DNA of 64,000 nucleotides from Daphnia carinata (taxonomy: Eukaryota > Arthropoda > Branchiopoda > Diplostraca > Daphniidae). Location of the stretch: contig NC_081338.1 of assembly GCF_022539665.2 (NCBI RefSeq), forward strand, positions 806,001 through 870,000, given 5' to 3'. Shown here one piece after another: positions 43,298-57,715 of this stretch (position 1 is its first letter; each line of letters opens with the position of its first letter). The notes beneath the pieces were generated by a model. It saw nothing but the letters and a program-made list of their open reading frames with translations. It ran no database searches and was not told the origin of the DNA. A program made the position numbers and the translations under genes.

Positions 43298-44787
43298 ATG
43301 CAAAGTAGTACAGATAGTGAATCACCATTCTGTGATGATACGGACGAGTTCGAAGAATTGATGATAGATTTGGGAAATACTGACGAGGTTGAGAGGTTAC
43401 TCAGTTCTTCTGACAACAGTGAAACAAATGAAGATAGTGATAAGGGAAGCCAAATAATTCGTATAAATCGCAACCGACTACGTCCACTCTATGTGATTTG
43501 GAAAGATATTCTTACTCTATTTGATGACGAAAAACTGCGAAAAACCTTTCGATTTGATCGTCAATCCATTAACTTCATTGCAGGTTTTTTTTTGTTATTG
43601 CGTTGTATACCTTATTGCAAATGTTTAATTGTTTGACGTAGGGTTAGTAACACCGCTTTTGCCGAAAAGGAAAACAAGGGCGAGACGTATTTTAACTCCT
43701 ATTTATCACGTTTTAATAGCTTTACAATTTTATGCGACGGGCTCATTTCAAACAGTTGCTGGAAATGTTTTAAGACTCAGCCAACCATCCGTTTCACGGG
43801 CAGTGAGAAGCGTTTCATTAGCAGTATGTGCTATTTCACAACACCACATTCACTTCCTTGAAAATCTCGTTCCGGTAATATACTCCCTGAGCTACACAAT
43901 TATATCGTGAAACATAACGATTCCTTATTTCCAGGTGAAACATGATTTTTATGACATCGCCCGAACGCCCGGTGTAATAGGGTGTGTTGATTGTTCGCAT
44001 GTTCGAATCGTGCGCCCAATGCACCACGAAAACACGTACATTAATAGAAAGAACTACCATTCAATCAACGTTCAGGTGAAATGGAATGTTAATTCTCATT
44101 ACCGTCAACGGTAACTGAAATAATTTGTTATCGCATTGAATTTGTGATGCACGTTATCGCTTTCTATCAGTTAATGCTACTAAGCCCGGTAGTTGTCATG
44201 ATTCCAGCATATTTAAAGACATAGCATTGGTAGAAAATTTGCCCTCGGCCACTTTGGCAATGGTTTTCTTCTTGGAGACAGTGGTTATGGTTGCACAACA
44301 CATCTCATAACTCCATATGGCACACCACAAACACCCCAAGAGGTTTGATTATTTACGCTTATGGTTGACGGCTAACGTTATCTGCATATTTTCCTATTAC
44401 CGTTGCGCTTTAATCGAGCACACAAGGCAACCCGAAGCACGATAGAACGTACTTTTGGAATTTGGAAAAAAAGATTTTATTGCCTACATGTGGAACTTCG
44501 TCTCGCTCCAAGTAGAGCTTCTAGGTTCATCTGTTAAAATAATGCTCTAGCTTTACTTTTGCAAAAGCATGATTTTGTCCTACAGCGTGATAATAGCTTT
44601 TAGTGTTTTACATAACATTGCTATTGATCGGAATCAGCCATTGGATGAGGAAGGTGTTGAGATAGAAGATGATGACGTCGCAAGAAATCCTCCACTACTA
44701 CAAAACGATGGGGGCAATCAAAATGAAGCTGTTATTCGTCGCCAAGGAAATGCTAAAAGAGCTCAGATTACGCATAATTCGTTTTGA
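43298..44787 (+). pseudogene. HARBI1-like Harbinger nuclease
   Basis: Exons with clean splice sites are 43,298-43,583 (acidic N-terminus, MQSSTDSESPFCDD), 43,642-43,874 (helix-turn-helix-like LQFYATGSFQTVAGNVLRLS, then QPSVSRAV) and 43,935-44,075, which holds the first catalytic Asp in GVIGCVDCSHVRI and RKNYHSINVQ. A fourth region from about 44,135 has ICDARYRFLSVNATKPGSCH (second Asp) and LGDSGYG near 44,270. The third acidic residue is in STIERTFGIWKKRF near 44,430. The tail ends at 44,787. A one-base loss near 44,240, an unclear acceptor near 44,130 and a stop near 44,533 indicate recent decay. It would cleave the element ends in the nucleus together with the Myb-like partner. Confidence 0.85.
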
Positions 44788-45996
44788 AACATTGCATTTC
44801 TACTTTAAATGTATACACATACAATGACTCGGATTTGTGCATATTATAGTTCGTTTTTTGAATTGAAGAGAAGGTCACGAGATCGCTAGGCAGCTCAGAT
44901 TTATCAAACGGGTCGCCTAACTCACGTCTTGCTTGCATAATCAATATTAGTACCTTGAGGCGCTGTTCTTTCACGCGATAATTTGCAGACATTTCCGATG
45001 ACAAGCAAACATTCAATTTTTCATTTTTCAACTGTTGTCGTAGGCTTAATGGTGTGGTAGATGAACGTCCTTACTGCTATTTTCAACTCCACTTGCAAAA
45101 GCGGGCACAGAAGATGATCTTGGATGAGTTGCTGGTGTAGTTGTTGAACCTGACGAAGTTCCTGACTTTGACGGAATCACTGGCATGGTTACAATATTCA
45201 ATTCCGGAAAATTGTCATTGCATGTAACCAAAGGAAACGGTGTTGTTGGGTTTGGAGAGGAATTATGTGCCCTACTACTCATAATTAAATAAACTACAGT
45301 TAGTGCAATTCACATTATTATGAAAATAAATTAAATTTACATCTCGCCTGCTATTTCGACTTCAACATCTTGTAATCTTGCGTGACCGCGTTGAACTTGG
45401 TCGTACAGCGATTTTAAGGCTTCCTCCTCAAGAGTGTCCGTATCACAGCTTCCCTAAAACCATAAAAATTATTAATTAATGTATACAATAAGACCTTATA
45501 AACGATCTCTTTAATTTACAGGAATAATTTCTCCAGGCATGCATGGATTGTCTTTCTTTAAAACATTGGCATGAAGTTGCTCATACAGTAGCTTTAGCTT
45601 AAAGTGTGGGACACAACCTACAAAGATTCGACAGAATTAATAAAGAGCAGTAAGTGTAAATAGTTTAAATATTAACATGTCCCCTTCAGTGAGTTGACGT
45701 ATAATCCAATATCCTTCTTCGCTGCAGTTCTCAAATTATTTCACTTCTCTTTTAGTACTTCAACACTTCTCGGTTTGGAATCAGCAAATGATGTTGTAAG
45801 AACGTGGGAAATCCTTTCCTATGCAGCAATTTTAGCTTCCCTTGTAACGCCACTATCAAAAACACCTTCAATAACATCCTATTTAAAAATATAAATAGTT
45901 AAAATATGTAATTTTGCCACAAATCATTTTGGAATTAACACTTTACGACTCTGTCCAAAGTTCCCTTGGGCCCTTGTTTGTACTTCTACGAGCCAT
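44768..45996 (-). CDS. Harbinger Myb/SANT-like partner protein
   Basis: The start at 45,996 gives MARRSTNKGPRELWTES. A splice near 45,945 leads to an exon at 45,880-45,680 reading VFDSGVTREAKIAA and ISHVLTTSFADSKPRSVEVL, then LRTAAKKDIG. This is the helix-turn-helix layout of NAIF1/Myb-SANT-like proteins encoded beside Harbinger nucleases. Later exons include a Ser/Thr/Pro-rich segment (45,282-45,046) and a helical C-terminal part (LRQQLKNEKLNV, YRVKEQRLKVLILIMQARRE). A tryptophan codon expected in the domain reads as a stop in two places, so it may be inactive. Known partners of this type aid nuclear import and end binding of the nuclease; that role is inferred here. Confidence 0.62.
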
Positions 45997-46725
45997 TTTA
46001 TTAGCAATTACAACGGAAGTTTGTAAATACACTGAAAAATAAACGAATGTTTTGATTTTTTGTTGTTGTTGTTTGATACACATGAATTTTTTTCTGACAG
46101 GCAGAAGATTCGTCTGCTACATTCACATAAACGAAATCAGCTATTGGTCGATGCAAGCCCCGCCCATGATAAAAGTCAAGTAAGTATCTTGTCGCGGGTG
46201 GGAATAGAAGAATCATTATCTCTTCACAGAGATGACTCACCCGCTCCTTGGACTACGCTGCAACCGGGGGAAAGAATTCACCAGAAGAAATGCTACCCTA
46301 GAAGAGATGAAGAGATACGGACCCCGGAAGGGGTGTGATTCGCGCAGCAGTATAAAACACTGCTGCGAAACTTCACTCGAAGAGGCTCTATGGGGAGGAG
46401 CTCCCGGGGTTGTCTAAACTCCGTTAGTTTAGTTCCCGTGGCTTCCCTAGCGGTTTTCACAGTGTTGCTCCAAGTTTCAGTAAAGTTCTTGTTTATTCTT
46501 TGTTTGGTTTAGAGAAGAAGATCGTGTTACTTGTTGTCGTCACTTGTATTCTTCGTTCCGAGTTAAATACAACAGTGCATGCGACAATCTAAACAAAACA
46601 GAAAGTAAAGTGTTCAAAAGTCAAGTGCAATTTTCAATTCAGAATACAACTTGAAAATAATCGGACTTATAATTCGACTTCAACTTTCACTGGCTTGACT
46701 TTCGGAGTTCGGTATACGACCCCAG

Positions 46726-47270
46726 GTCGAATTTTGGATTCTTAATCTCCGGGTCCTAATGCCCCAGGACTTATTTCTCTGGCTACCAAATAATGTTCTA
46801 CGGTAGCCCTCTTTTACTGTATTTTAGACATGTGGTAAGCTGTATGTTTGAAGGGAAGGAGTTGTTATTTGAATTTTTCACGAGATGATCCAATTTCGTT
46901 ATTAATACAACTTACATGTTCACGACAGTGCATTAAAATCTGTAACATTTCCCCTCAATAACACCTTTGATTGAGGATCACTCAAACGCTCCAGCCAATG
47001 TAAAGCATGGCCTGAGCTCAGTTTAATATGGCAATGCCCAATTTTTAGGCCGCAACATTTTCATTACAATAGGTTTAGCCTTTACCAATACCGCAGCGAT
47101 ATTGCATGCTTTATATGCTTCCATTATCATTTTTAAGAATAAATTAGAGAAAGAAAAAATTAGATACTTTAGTTAGGATTTATTAAGGCTTTACTTGTGC
47201 TAACGACGGAACCGGTAGCAAGAAAAATACTTGTACCCATTAGAAACAAAACCTATGGTAACTTATTAGA
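46726..47270. other. No gene; possible right end of an iteron element
   Basis: Near 46,752-46,787 GGGTCCTAATG and CAGGACTTATTTCTCTGGCTACC-like bases resemble the right terminus of the 16-kb element, which also ends GGCTACC. Otherwise AT-rich with no coding evidence. Confidence 0.4.
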
Positions 47271-50218
47271 GGACGTTTGATGGTGTTGCGACGATCGCCC
47301 CCTTTGACAAATGCCCCCGTGGGGGGAAGACGATTGCCCCCACGCAATAATAGTTGCCCCCCGACTGTTGCCCCCTCTCCTCTTTGATCAATAGCTCCCT
47401 TTCATGTAAGCTGCTAGATGCAAATGCCACGCACGTTTCCGGTATTTGCATTGGATTTTTTTTCTATTGAAATTTCAGGTAAGAATCTGTTTATTTATTT
47501 GTTTTCACAGGTTTTTCCTGCAACCTGAAAAACGCTTAGGATTTCCCTTTCCTAGTTAACTGCAAAAAATGTCGGCAGAGGAAAAAGACAAGCAAAGCGA
47601 CTGTGATCGTTCTCCAGAGACCTGTTTCCGCTTTATCTCCGTTTGATTTTTGCCGTATGGCGCAAAAAGAGGTAAGTTTCAAAAGTATATATACTTACTA
47701 AAAAGAAAAAAATACCATTTAATCTTCTTTTACACGCCTAGCGCATCTTTCCGTTTCTACCTCTTGTGTCAAACCAAAATGCTTTTTGAAGAAGACGAGC
47801 ATCCTATTGTCGAACCAGTTAAAAGGTTGAAATATAATGGAACTCGTTACAATTCCAAAAAAGGCTTCGTTTACCACTTACAGAAGAGGACGTAAGAAGA
47901 ATTTTATTTTTAAAAATGAAACAATTAAAAAATTAAATATAGTTTATTCCTATCTTTTTTTGCAGAGCGTATTCCATCATTTACTACTGCAAAACACCAA
48001 AAAAGCAAACGGTGGTTGCAACGCCAGGATAAGTCTGATATGGAATTTGGACTGTTTTTCAGGCAGGGAAACAAGCACCACAATCATCCCCCAGAAGCAG
48101 AAGAACAGCAATTGCTTGCCGTAGTCAACGCATGCGTTGATGCAGTCGGACTCGATCGTAGACAACCTAAAGTGGTTTTTGATGCCGTTCGTCGTGAGTA
48201 AGTATCTAGCCACTGTACGTTAAAGATTCCTAAGATAATTAAAGATTTGTTATTTTAGGCATCAAGGCGTTCCTATCGGATATGGCAAAGTGATTCAACG
48301 TAGGATGCAGCGGGCCAAGCGCAGACGGCAACCACCAATCCCAGAGATGGTCCAGGAAGTTGCTAATTTAATACAACAATATCCTGAATACTGGTAATGC
48401 ATTTATAATGTATCTTGTTTTAAACTTATGCTACATTTTACTTTCATTGTTTCTTAGCAACGCATTTGAAAGGGGCAGTTTTATCGAGGTCACGTGAAAG
48501 TCGCTGAAGGCGAAGAAGCGCTAGTTTTCCTGTCACCGTAACTATTACCACAGCTTCGCGAGTCCAATTAAATTCAAGCGGATGCTACGTTTCGTACCGT
48601 GCCGGGCTCTTCAAACAGTTGTTTACGTTGCACATCGTCAAGTTCAACCTGGTAATTAATGTAAACAGCTACAGAAAACAACCGTACGATTTTTTTGATA
48701 AAAATTTTGTTTAGGTTTTTCCTTTCGCATATGGTTTAATGACCAGGAAAACTCGAGCGCTTTACGACGCAGCAATCGAAATGATTATTGACGTTTTCGA
48801 ACAGTTACATCCCGATCGTTTCATAGGCTTGGATCTGGTCATGTGCGACTATGAGGCAGCAAACCGGGGGTAACTGCAGCCTTTCATGGAAGCGAAGCTG
48901 TCGGCTGTTTCTTCCACTATTCGCAGGTGCTGATTTACTTGTTGCTTTTTATGTGTTTAATTACCTACTTTGAAATTAAAGGATGCAGAAACATGGCCTT
49001 CAAAATGCGTACTCCAACCATCCAACAATCGGGAAAAATCATCGCTCTCGCTCTTTTACCAGCAAATAGGATTTTGGCAGGATACGAAGTAAGTTCCTGT
49101 GATTTCTATTCAAACCCAAAACAAGTAAAGAGTGAAACTTTTTCTAGGACATTCAAGAGCACTATGCAAATGACATTCGGCGGGAAACTAAGGCAATCCA
49201 GGAAGCAATTAAGAAACTGAACGCCTACTTCTTCTCGTACTGAATCGGCGAGGTCTCCGAAAGTATTCAGCGTTTTCGGGTTGACACATCGGACCAATAA
49301 TTTGGTCGAAATCATGGCACTCATGGTTAAACAAACGCATGGGAGGTTCGCATCTCAACGTTTGGGATTTCCCGTGTAAGTAAAGAATATTCACCTAACC
49401 TTACAATTTAATAATACTTTACTTTATTATTTATAAGCTCAAAGAAGCCGAAAATGCGAAATTTCGTAATTATGAGACCGAATTAGCAGACAGGCCTTCC
49501 ACTAGGCCAAAACCATTGCGACAGCGGGAAAAGGACGAAATGGTTGAGAAAAATGGACACCGTTTCATGGAATGGGAAATAAGCCTACGGGAATTTCTGT
49601 AATTATCTAGGAATCTCACGGAGCCTCACGTAAATATAGAACAATATGTTATTGTTCTAACACAAGAAATAATACCGGTTGATTTTCTTAGCAAGATGCT
49701 GATATTAAGATGCTCTAACTCTTCTCCCGTTGAGGAAAGACCCACGGTGTATCCAAGACGACGGTTTTTGGCTGGGTCTTGTGTAAATCCTACTCCGATG
49801 CCTGTTATCACTGCCAGTTCAACAGAGGAAACGTCCTTTTCAGCCGCACGTCGCCACTCACTTTGCGTCGGAAGACTGCCGCATCACCTGTCAGATGATG
49901 GCGATTCACCAATAACTAGACATAGCCGCAGAAATTGCCGAAATCCTCAACTTACACCATCTTTTACATCCCCCTGATTCTCTGTTTCTTTTTAAACACA
50001 ATTGTACAACAAAATTCTTTTAATTTGTAGTGAAAATTAAAGGTCGATATATTTCACAATTTCCAGTACTTATTTGATAGGGGGCTATGGTTCACAGAGG
50101 AGAGGGGGCATTTGTTGTTCTTAGGTTAGGGGGCAACAGTCGGGGGGGGTCAACTGTTATGGCGTGGGGGGCAATCGTCCACCCCCACGGGGGCATTTGT
50201 CGAAGGGGGCAAACGTCC
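47271..50218. mobile_element. MULE with C-rich terminal repeats
   Basis: The left end (47,271-47,405) and right end (50,075-50,218) are inverted copies of about 130 bp starting GGACGTTTG and built from repeated TTGCCCCC and ATGCCCCC units about 15-25 bases apart. Shared blocks include GACAAATGCCCCCGTGGGGG and CCGACTGTTGCCCCC. A MULE-type transposase lies between them. I saw no target duplication at the exact ends. Confidence 0.8.
47779..49602 (+). pseudogene. MULE transposase, decayed
   Basis: The start at 47,779 gives MLFEEDEHPIVEPVKRLKYN followed by a FLYWCH-like region (KGFVYHLQKRT, a 69-bp intron from 47,892, then GNKHHNHPPE). Exons at 48,259-48,391 and about 48,458-48,710 lead to the DDE core: VFPFAYGLMTRKTRALYDAA near 48,718-48,775, then DLVMCDYEAA near 48,833-48,862 with an acidic pair, and GSEAVGCFFHYSQ near 48,888-48,926, the CxxH block that typifies MULEs of the Phantom type. 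A further exon resumes near 48,982, and TNNLVEIMALMVKQTH near 49,297 contains the third acidic residue. The tail is basic. Stops and frame changes in nearly every segment show it is dead. The N-terminal limit is uncertain. Confidence 0.75.
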
Positions 50219-51471
50219 ACATGCCCGTGTGGTATTCCCTTTGAAAAATGGGACCATGTCCTTATATCTTAACCAATCGTTTGATTTAAAAGGAAAACAT
50301 CTATAATTTTCTATTAGTAATCTATAAAATTTTTCTTCGTTTTCTTCATCAGTGTCTGGAAGTGCCAACTAAACGGCTACGATGTTTGTTGGATTCGAGA
50401 TTACCTTAACTGAAGCCATTGTTTGGACGGGCTTTCGTGGCGTTCTGGAGGCACTAAAGGTCCCTAAAACTGAAAGTTGTACTGTTACAACTCCTCTTTA
50501 TTGTGACATACATGGGCATAGTGCTTATAACAAACATTCACAAAAAATGATACATAATATTTACACACGATAGACGCGAAGGTTAGCCGGCTTATGCAAG
50601 GCTTCTTCTTAAAGGGCTTACGCGAGGATAACCAGCTTCCAGTAAAGGCCTCTCTAAACGTGCTGTCGGATGGCGTTCCAAATCCCGACTCGCTGTTTAA
50701 TTGCATGAAAGACGTCAGTCGACTCCGCCCTAGAGCTTCCCTCTAGGAGTGGAAATTCAAACTACACAAAAGGGGGAACACGCATGGAGATAAAATGCGA
50801 CACAAGAGGGCACTTGCAACAGTATTAATTGTTCCATTCACAATCACCACAAGGAACGGAAAATTTTCAACATGTTCTACTACACATGTACTAAGGAGTA
50901 CGTAGGTGAGGATACGTTTTTTCCCTATGGTCAAAATGAAAAACGCGCGGGACGTTAGTTAATTTTTTTGTTTTTTTACAAAGTTGTAAACTTGGAGTTC
51001 TTCCACGCGGAAGGCGCGATAAGACGTAGTTTTCCACGCGGAAATGTGGAAAACACATTTAAAAATGTTAACTAAATGAGAACCGATGAAATAGATTTGT
51101 TTAACATATCTTAGTTAATTTCTACGATTTTCTCCCTCTTCTAAAATCATGAAAGCCTTTAAAATTATTTACGAGAAAATTAAACAGTCAAAATTGATAA
51201 ATTTTGCATCAATCGATAGCTCTTATCAAGAGGTATCCCATCTATGAAATTTATGTAAAATTTTCAGAAAAAGAAAATTTTAAGCATAACATCTACTTTT
51301 TTGTTTTTATCAGTTGCGCCCATTACAATTCCTTATATCCAAAAACAACCATAACACATTTTGCCTTTAAAATTTTTTCCATTTGAAAATGTTGATTACA
51401 ATTACCCAAAAATAGATAGCCCTTACCTACGTACAGCAAACGTAGGCTTATGCAACCTATGCAACTTATCT
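50219..51471. other. No gene recognised
   Basis: No domain-bearing open stretch. The bases around 50,480-50,760 (TGTGACATAC..., a Ser-rich minus-strand open stretch at 50,485-50,706) could belong to an LTR fragment, but no partner was found. Confidence 0.35.
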
Positions 51472-51805
51472 TGTGGACAACCCCCGGGAGTTACGTCAAC
51501 GCATGATTACCAAAAGCCACCGGAAGGCTATCGTTCAATTAACGCTAGCATTGGCTGAATTCTTCAGAACTGAATAAAACGCCCAACACGGATGGATATA
51601 AAAGGAGGCCACGCAGCTGGATCGAGGTTCCTTCCGTGTCAGTTACATGTGATGTAGCAAAGTTGTAAACCTTTGTTAGATATTATCTTACCAAAGTTCC
51701 GTTGTTCATACTCTATTTTAGAGCTTAGTTAAATAACTTAGCCATTCTGTAGACCGTATCCTTTAGATTGCAAATAAACGGCCTCGACGGCGATCGTTCG
51801 TTACA
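51472..51805 (+). repeat. Probable solo LTR
   Basis: Starts TGTGGACAACC and ends GTTACA, with a TATAAAAGG promoter-like box at about 51,597 and an AATAAA signal at about 51,774, in the order expected of an LTR. No second copy or internal region lies within reach and no clear target duplication is visible. A gypsy-type solo LTR is the likely identity. Confidence 0.5.
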
Positions 51806-51806
51806 A

Positions 51807-51850
51807 TATATATATTAGTATATATATCATATATATTATAATAGTATTAA
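51807..51850. repeat. AT dinucleotide-rich microsatellite
   Basis: Interrupted (AT)n tract immediately following the putative LTR. Confidence 0.7.
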
Positions 51851-52169
51851 AAACATACTATCTCATTGGAAGAATTTATAGCAACCAAATTTATATTATT
51901 CGCTTCGAAAAAAACTTAAAGACATGCACTACACGGATTATTCTTTAACTGGCTTAACTTTAACGGTTTAACCACTAAAGCAAGGAACTCAAAGCCCTAG
52001 TGGCGGCAACACACACTTTCTCCATAAAGAAAACGGTAGGCACAATTATGTACTAAGTAGTGCCTATTGCCTCGCGAGCAGCCTGAAAATTTTGCGTTGT
52101 AGAGATGTCGGATTCTAGGCTAAGCCCAGACGGAATGTTGCGGCAGTGGTGAAGTTTGGAGGAATTCTC

Positions 52170-52690
52170 AAAGATAAATAAACTGACATTTCCCAAGGGC
52201 ATCACGCCCTAAGACGCAATCTTCAGCAATACCATTTACGAAGATGAATTTCTGTCAACTGTTCGGCATAGCGTTTCTTCTGCCAAATAAAAATTTTAAT
52301 GTGATTGTGCCTCACGGGGAGAAGTGCCTTTCGTTTATGCTGAAAAACCCCACATCTACCTCTATAGCGAAATTGATTACCTCAATCCTTCCTTTAGCTT
52401 ATGAAAATAATGTACCACTTATTACGCTTCTTTCGGCTATAGTGTCGAACAGTGCATTTACAAATGAATTTCCTATTTCGATTTTCGCCTAGAAACTATA
52501 GATTTTAATACGAAACTATTGCTCCAGAGTGGCTCAACGTTGACATCGGTAGTTTTCAGTTTTCTCTTTCTGGAGACGAAGTACGTTTTCCCGTAATAAT
52601 CCTCTGAAGGATTAGGTTTTGAATTAGGGTTTAATTCTCTTGGTGACCAATTTCTTGACAACGAAAGCTTCTATCGACAATTTGATTCTT
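52170..52690 (-). pseudogene. Ty3/gypsy aspartic protease relic
   Basis: Read on the minus strand from 52,492 downward: AKIEIGNSFVNALFDTIAER then SVISGTLFS, the retropepsin motif xALxDTGAExSxIS with Gly changed to Ile. Near 52,230 comes FIFVNGIAEDCVLGRDALGK, the second conserved block (vILGrDxL) near the end of retropepsins. At least three stops interrupt it. A basic segment upstream (52,661-52,500) may be the end of gag. The rest of pol is not recognisable downstream. Confidence 0.65.
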
Positions 52691-53164
52691 TCTTGCTTTA
52701 CAATTACTTATTTTGTGGTAGTCCCATTCATTGTTAAAATACAAAAAATGAAAATCCTCTAATTTATCGGCTGGAGGGTATGACTGTGGCGATCGTTGGG
52801 AAAAGTGCAACGTATTGCGTCACAAGGCTGAATACATCATGTCGACAACCAGTTAAGGTTTCTCTAATTTGACTCAGTTCCAATAATCTCAAACTTTACA
52901 TAAAAATTTTAAACGCCACTGCTCATCGATCTCGAGCAACTCACTAATTTCTTGCGCGAAATTTAGGAAAGCTGGCAACACCAAAACTCGTTGAAACATT
53001 CTAGTTACTACATGTGGTTAGAAATACATGATTTAATTCAACGTTTAACGATAATCGCACAAATTTATTTTGTTATTACGTGAGACAAAGAGTTAAACAC
53101 AAGAGATTATTGGTAAAATCTCATTAGAGAAAATCAGAATACGCATATTTATTCTACATGGATT
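52691..53164. other. Downstream flank of Slu7
   Basis: No coding evidence. TTTATT at 53,148-53,153 is AATAAA on the minus strand, about 15 bases past the Slu7 stop, and is a candidate polyadenylation signal. Confidence 0.5.
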
Positions 53165-55151
53165 CTAAAAGTATGCCATCGGATCCTCGTCACGTTTACG
53201 TTTAATATAATAGGCTTCCAGTTCCTCTTCATTTGGTGCTTTGGTTTCTACCATACTATTGTAAGGACGTTTCCTTTCGTCTAAACCCATAAGAAGTTCC
53301 ACTTGTTTAATACGGTTTTCTTCCACTTTTAAAGCTTCAAGCAATCTTTTCTTCTTTTCGGTTTCTTCATCAGTACCGGAGCTGCTGCTTTCGTGTGCGG
53401 ATTTCCTTAGTCCCTTTGTTTTTTTTTGTGATTTCTTTTTCTTCTTCTTTTCCCTCTTCTTCATTCTTCGAGCCTCAGATTTTAATGAAGCTTCACATTC
53501 TTTTTCCTTATTCGACGTAAGCAATTCGGGTTCACGTTCTTCTTCAACTTGGTCATCTATTTGGCTATCCGTAGTTTCGTTTTCCGAAGGTGGGCATTCG
53601 ACTTTGATCGCAGTTATAGCCACCGACGACCCTGTTTTTTTTCCTTCATCTATATCTTTGCTTCTCTCTCCCGTGCAGTAGGAGTTTCTTATTGTCGAAT
53701 GACAACACTGGAATCCCCATTGACCGTCTTTCCAATATGAGCCCCAAACCTAAATAAGTGATTAAACCCTTTAGACAGGATTATCAGAAGTAATTTTATT
53801 AATAGACTTACTGATTGATGGTTATTAATATATATATCTTCTTCATAGCGAGAGCTTACTACTGGTTTTTCAGCACCTTTGATGATTTTCCCGGTTCGGG
53901 AATACTCAACATATTGCTCCGTTTGGGCAAGCAAAAGTGCTTTTGGTGGAACTTGTAAATGTTCTTTACCTCCGTAGCGTTCAAGAATACTCTCCTGAAT
54001 AGAGCTTTTAATCTCTTCCTTTTTACCAACATATTCGACTTTGAGTTTTTCGGCCTTGGTTGGTTCAGCCAATAAGTGAACGTCAACACCTGCATGCTGT
54101 GCTTCCCATGCAAACATCTGAGCTTGAGCATGTTTTGACGTGTCTCCACTGAAGCGAATAAAATTCTCTCCTGCATAGTCAACCTGTTCTGCTTCTTTGC
54201 CCGTATCTGAGAAATTCAAAGAAATTGTAGCAACAATCACTGTATCTATGATTGATATTAATTCTACCTTTATAAGGATTTTCTCTCATAGAACGAGTCT
54301 TTGGATCATAGTAGGCTGAGCTGGGATCCAAGTTCCGAAGATATTTAGCTGTATCTTCACGAATTCTTAAGTTTCGAACAGTAATTCTTTGTTTTGAATC
54401 TACTTTTGTTCCTGGCATGTCAACTTCATCAACATATTTATCTTCATCACCATCCATTTCTTCTTCACCCCCATCATCTTCATCTCCAGTATTAAGCCTC
54501 TGTGCTTTAAGCTGGCGTTTAGTGTCTTCAACTTTTTCAAATTCTTCAATGATCCCCAAGTGCTCTGATGGATTATAACCATTCCAACGGTCACGTTTAC
54601 CATCAAAATCCAGCTTAAGTTCCGGTTGAATGAACTCATCTGGAGCTATTTCTGCTCCAGAATATTTTGCCAACACTTTTCTTGGCCTTTCCATGCAATC
54701 TTTTTTTTTATGGGTCACAGCTCCACAGTTTTCACATGCTCCTTTACGAAACTTGGTTGTAAGGGAGTCAAGATTTACTCCACGTTGAAACCAATCTCCA
54801 ACTTTAGCTAGGTGTTTCTGTTTCTCATCCTCTTGGGGCCTTTGATGCTTTAATGTGGGTCCAACAGTGTTGTAGTACCATGGTGCAGAAGAAATGTATT
54901 GTGGAATGTGTGGATTGATGTCTTTGCCTGGTGGAGGTAATAATTTGTAGTGCAGGTTGAAAAATAAAACACACAACTAGTTAGTTACCTTCTTCATCTA
55001 CTGCAGCTGGAGCAGTTCCTGCTTTCCTAGCTTCCTCGAGTTCTTTTGCTTTCCTCCAGTCTTCCCTAGTCTTCTTTTGGGGCTCATTACCAATTGCTTG
55101 AGATTTGCTAGCGATAAGCAAAGAAACTGGTAAACTTGGCGTAGAAGCCAT
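53165..55151 (-). CDS. Slu7: Pre-mRNA-splicing factor Slu7
   Basis: Slu7 acts in the nucleus in the second catalytic step of pre-mRNA splicing, holding the free 5' exon and helping choose the 3' splice site. Four exons read on the minus strand are 55,151-54,989, 54,927-54,268, 54,206-53,812 and 53,749-53,165, all with GT-AG introns. They total 1,803 bp including the stop, giving 600 residues against 586 in human. The start [16 protein letters not shown] is the only ATG before the first donor. The diagnostic CCHC knuckle [14 protein letters not shown] is at about residues 119-132, followed by the conserved WNGYNPSEH and the block [19 protein letters not shown] at the start of exon 4. The C-terminal third is Lys/Glu-rich, with a [10 protein letters not shown] nuclear-localisation-like run. 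It is divergently paired with Mad. No defects are seen. Confidence 0.97.

Positions 55152-57715
<2,564 letters not shown>

Larger units (their letters stand above)
43044..46722. mobile_element. PIF/Harbinger DNA transposon
   Basis: The ends are inverted repeats: GGGTCGTATTCCGAAC from 43,044 inward, and GGGTCGTATACCGAAC read inward from 46,722. A 3-bp CAG duplication (43,041-43,043 and 46,723-46,725) fits the superfamily's three-base target size, although TAA/TTA is more usual. It carries the two genes typical of the group, a HARBI1-like nuclease on plus and a Myb/SANT-like protein on minus, converging with a slight overlap at 44,768-44,787. Confidence 0.9.

Noticed and set aside
47266-47451. 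Minus-strand 61-codon open stretch
   Set aside because: It lies within the C-rich terminal repeat of the second MULE and reflects its composition, not a protein.
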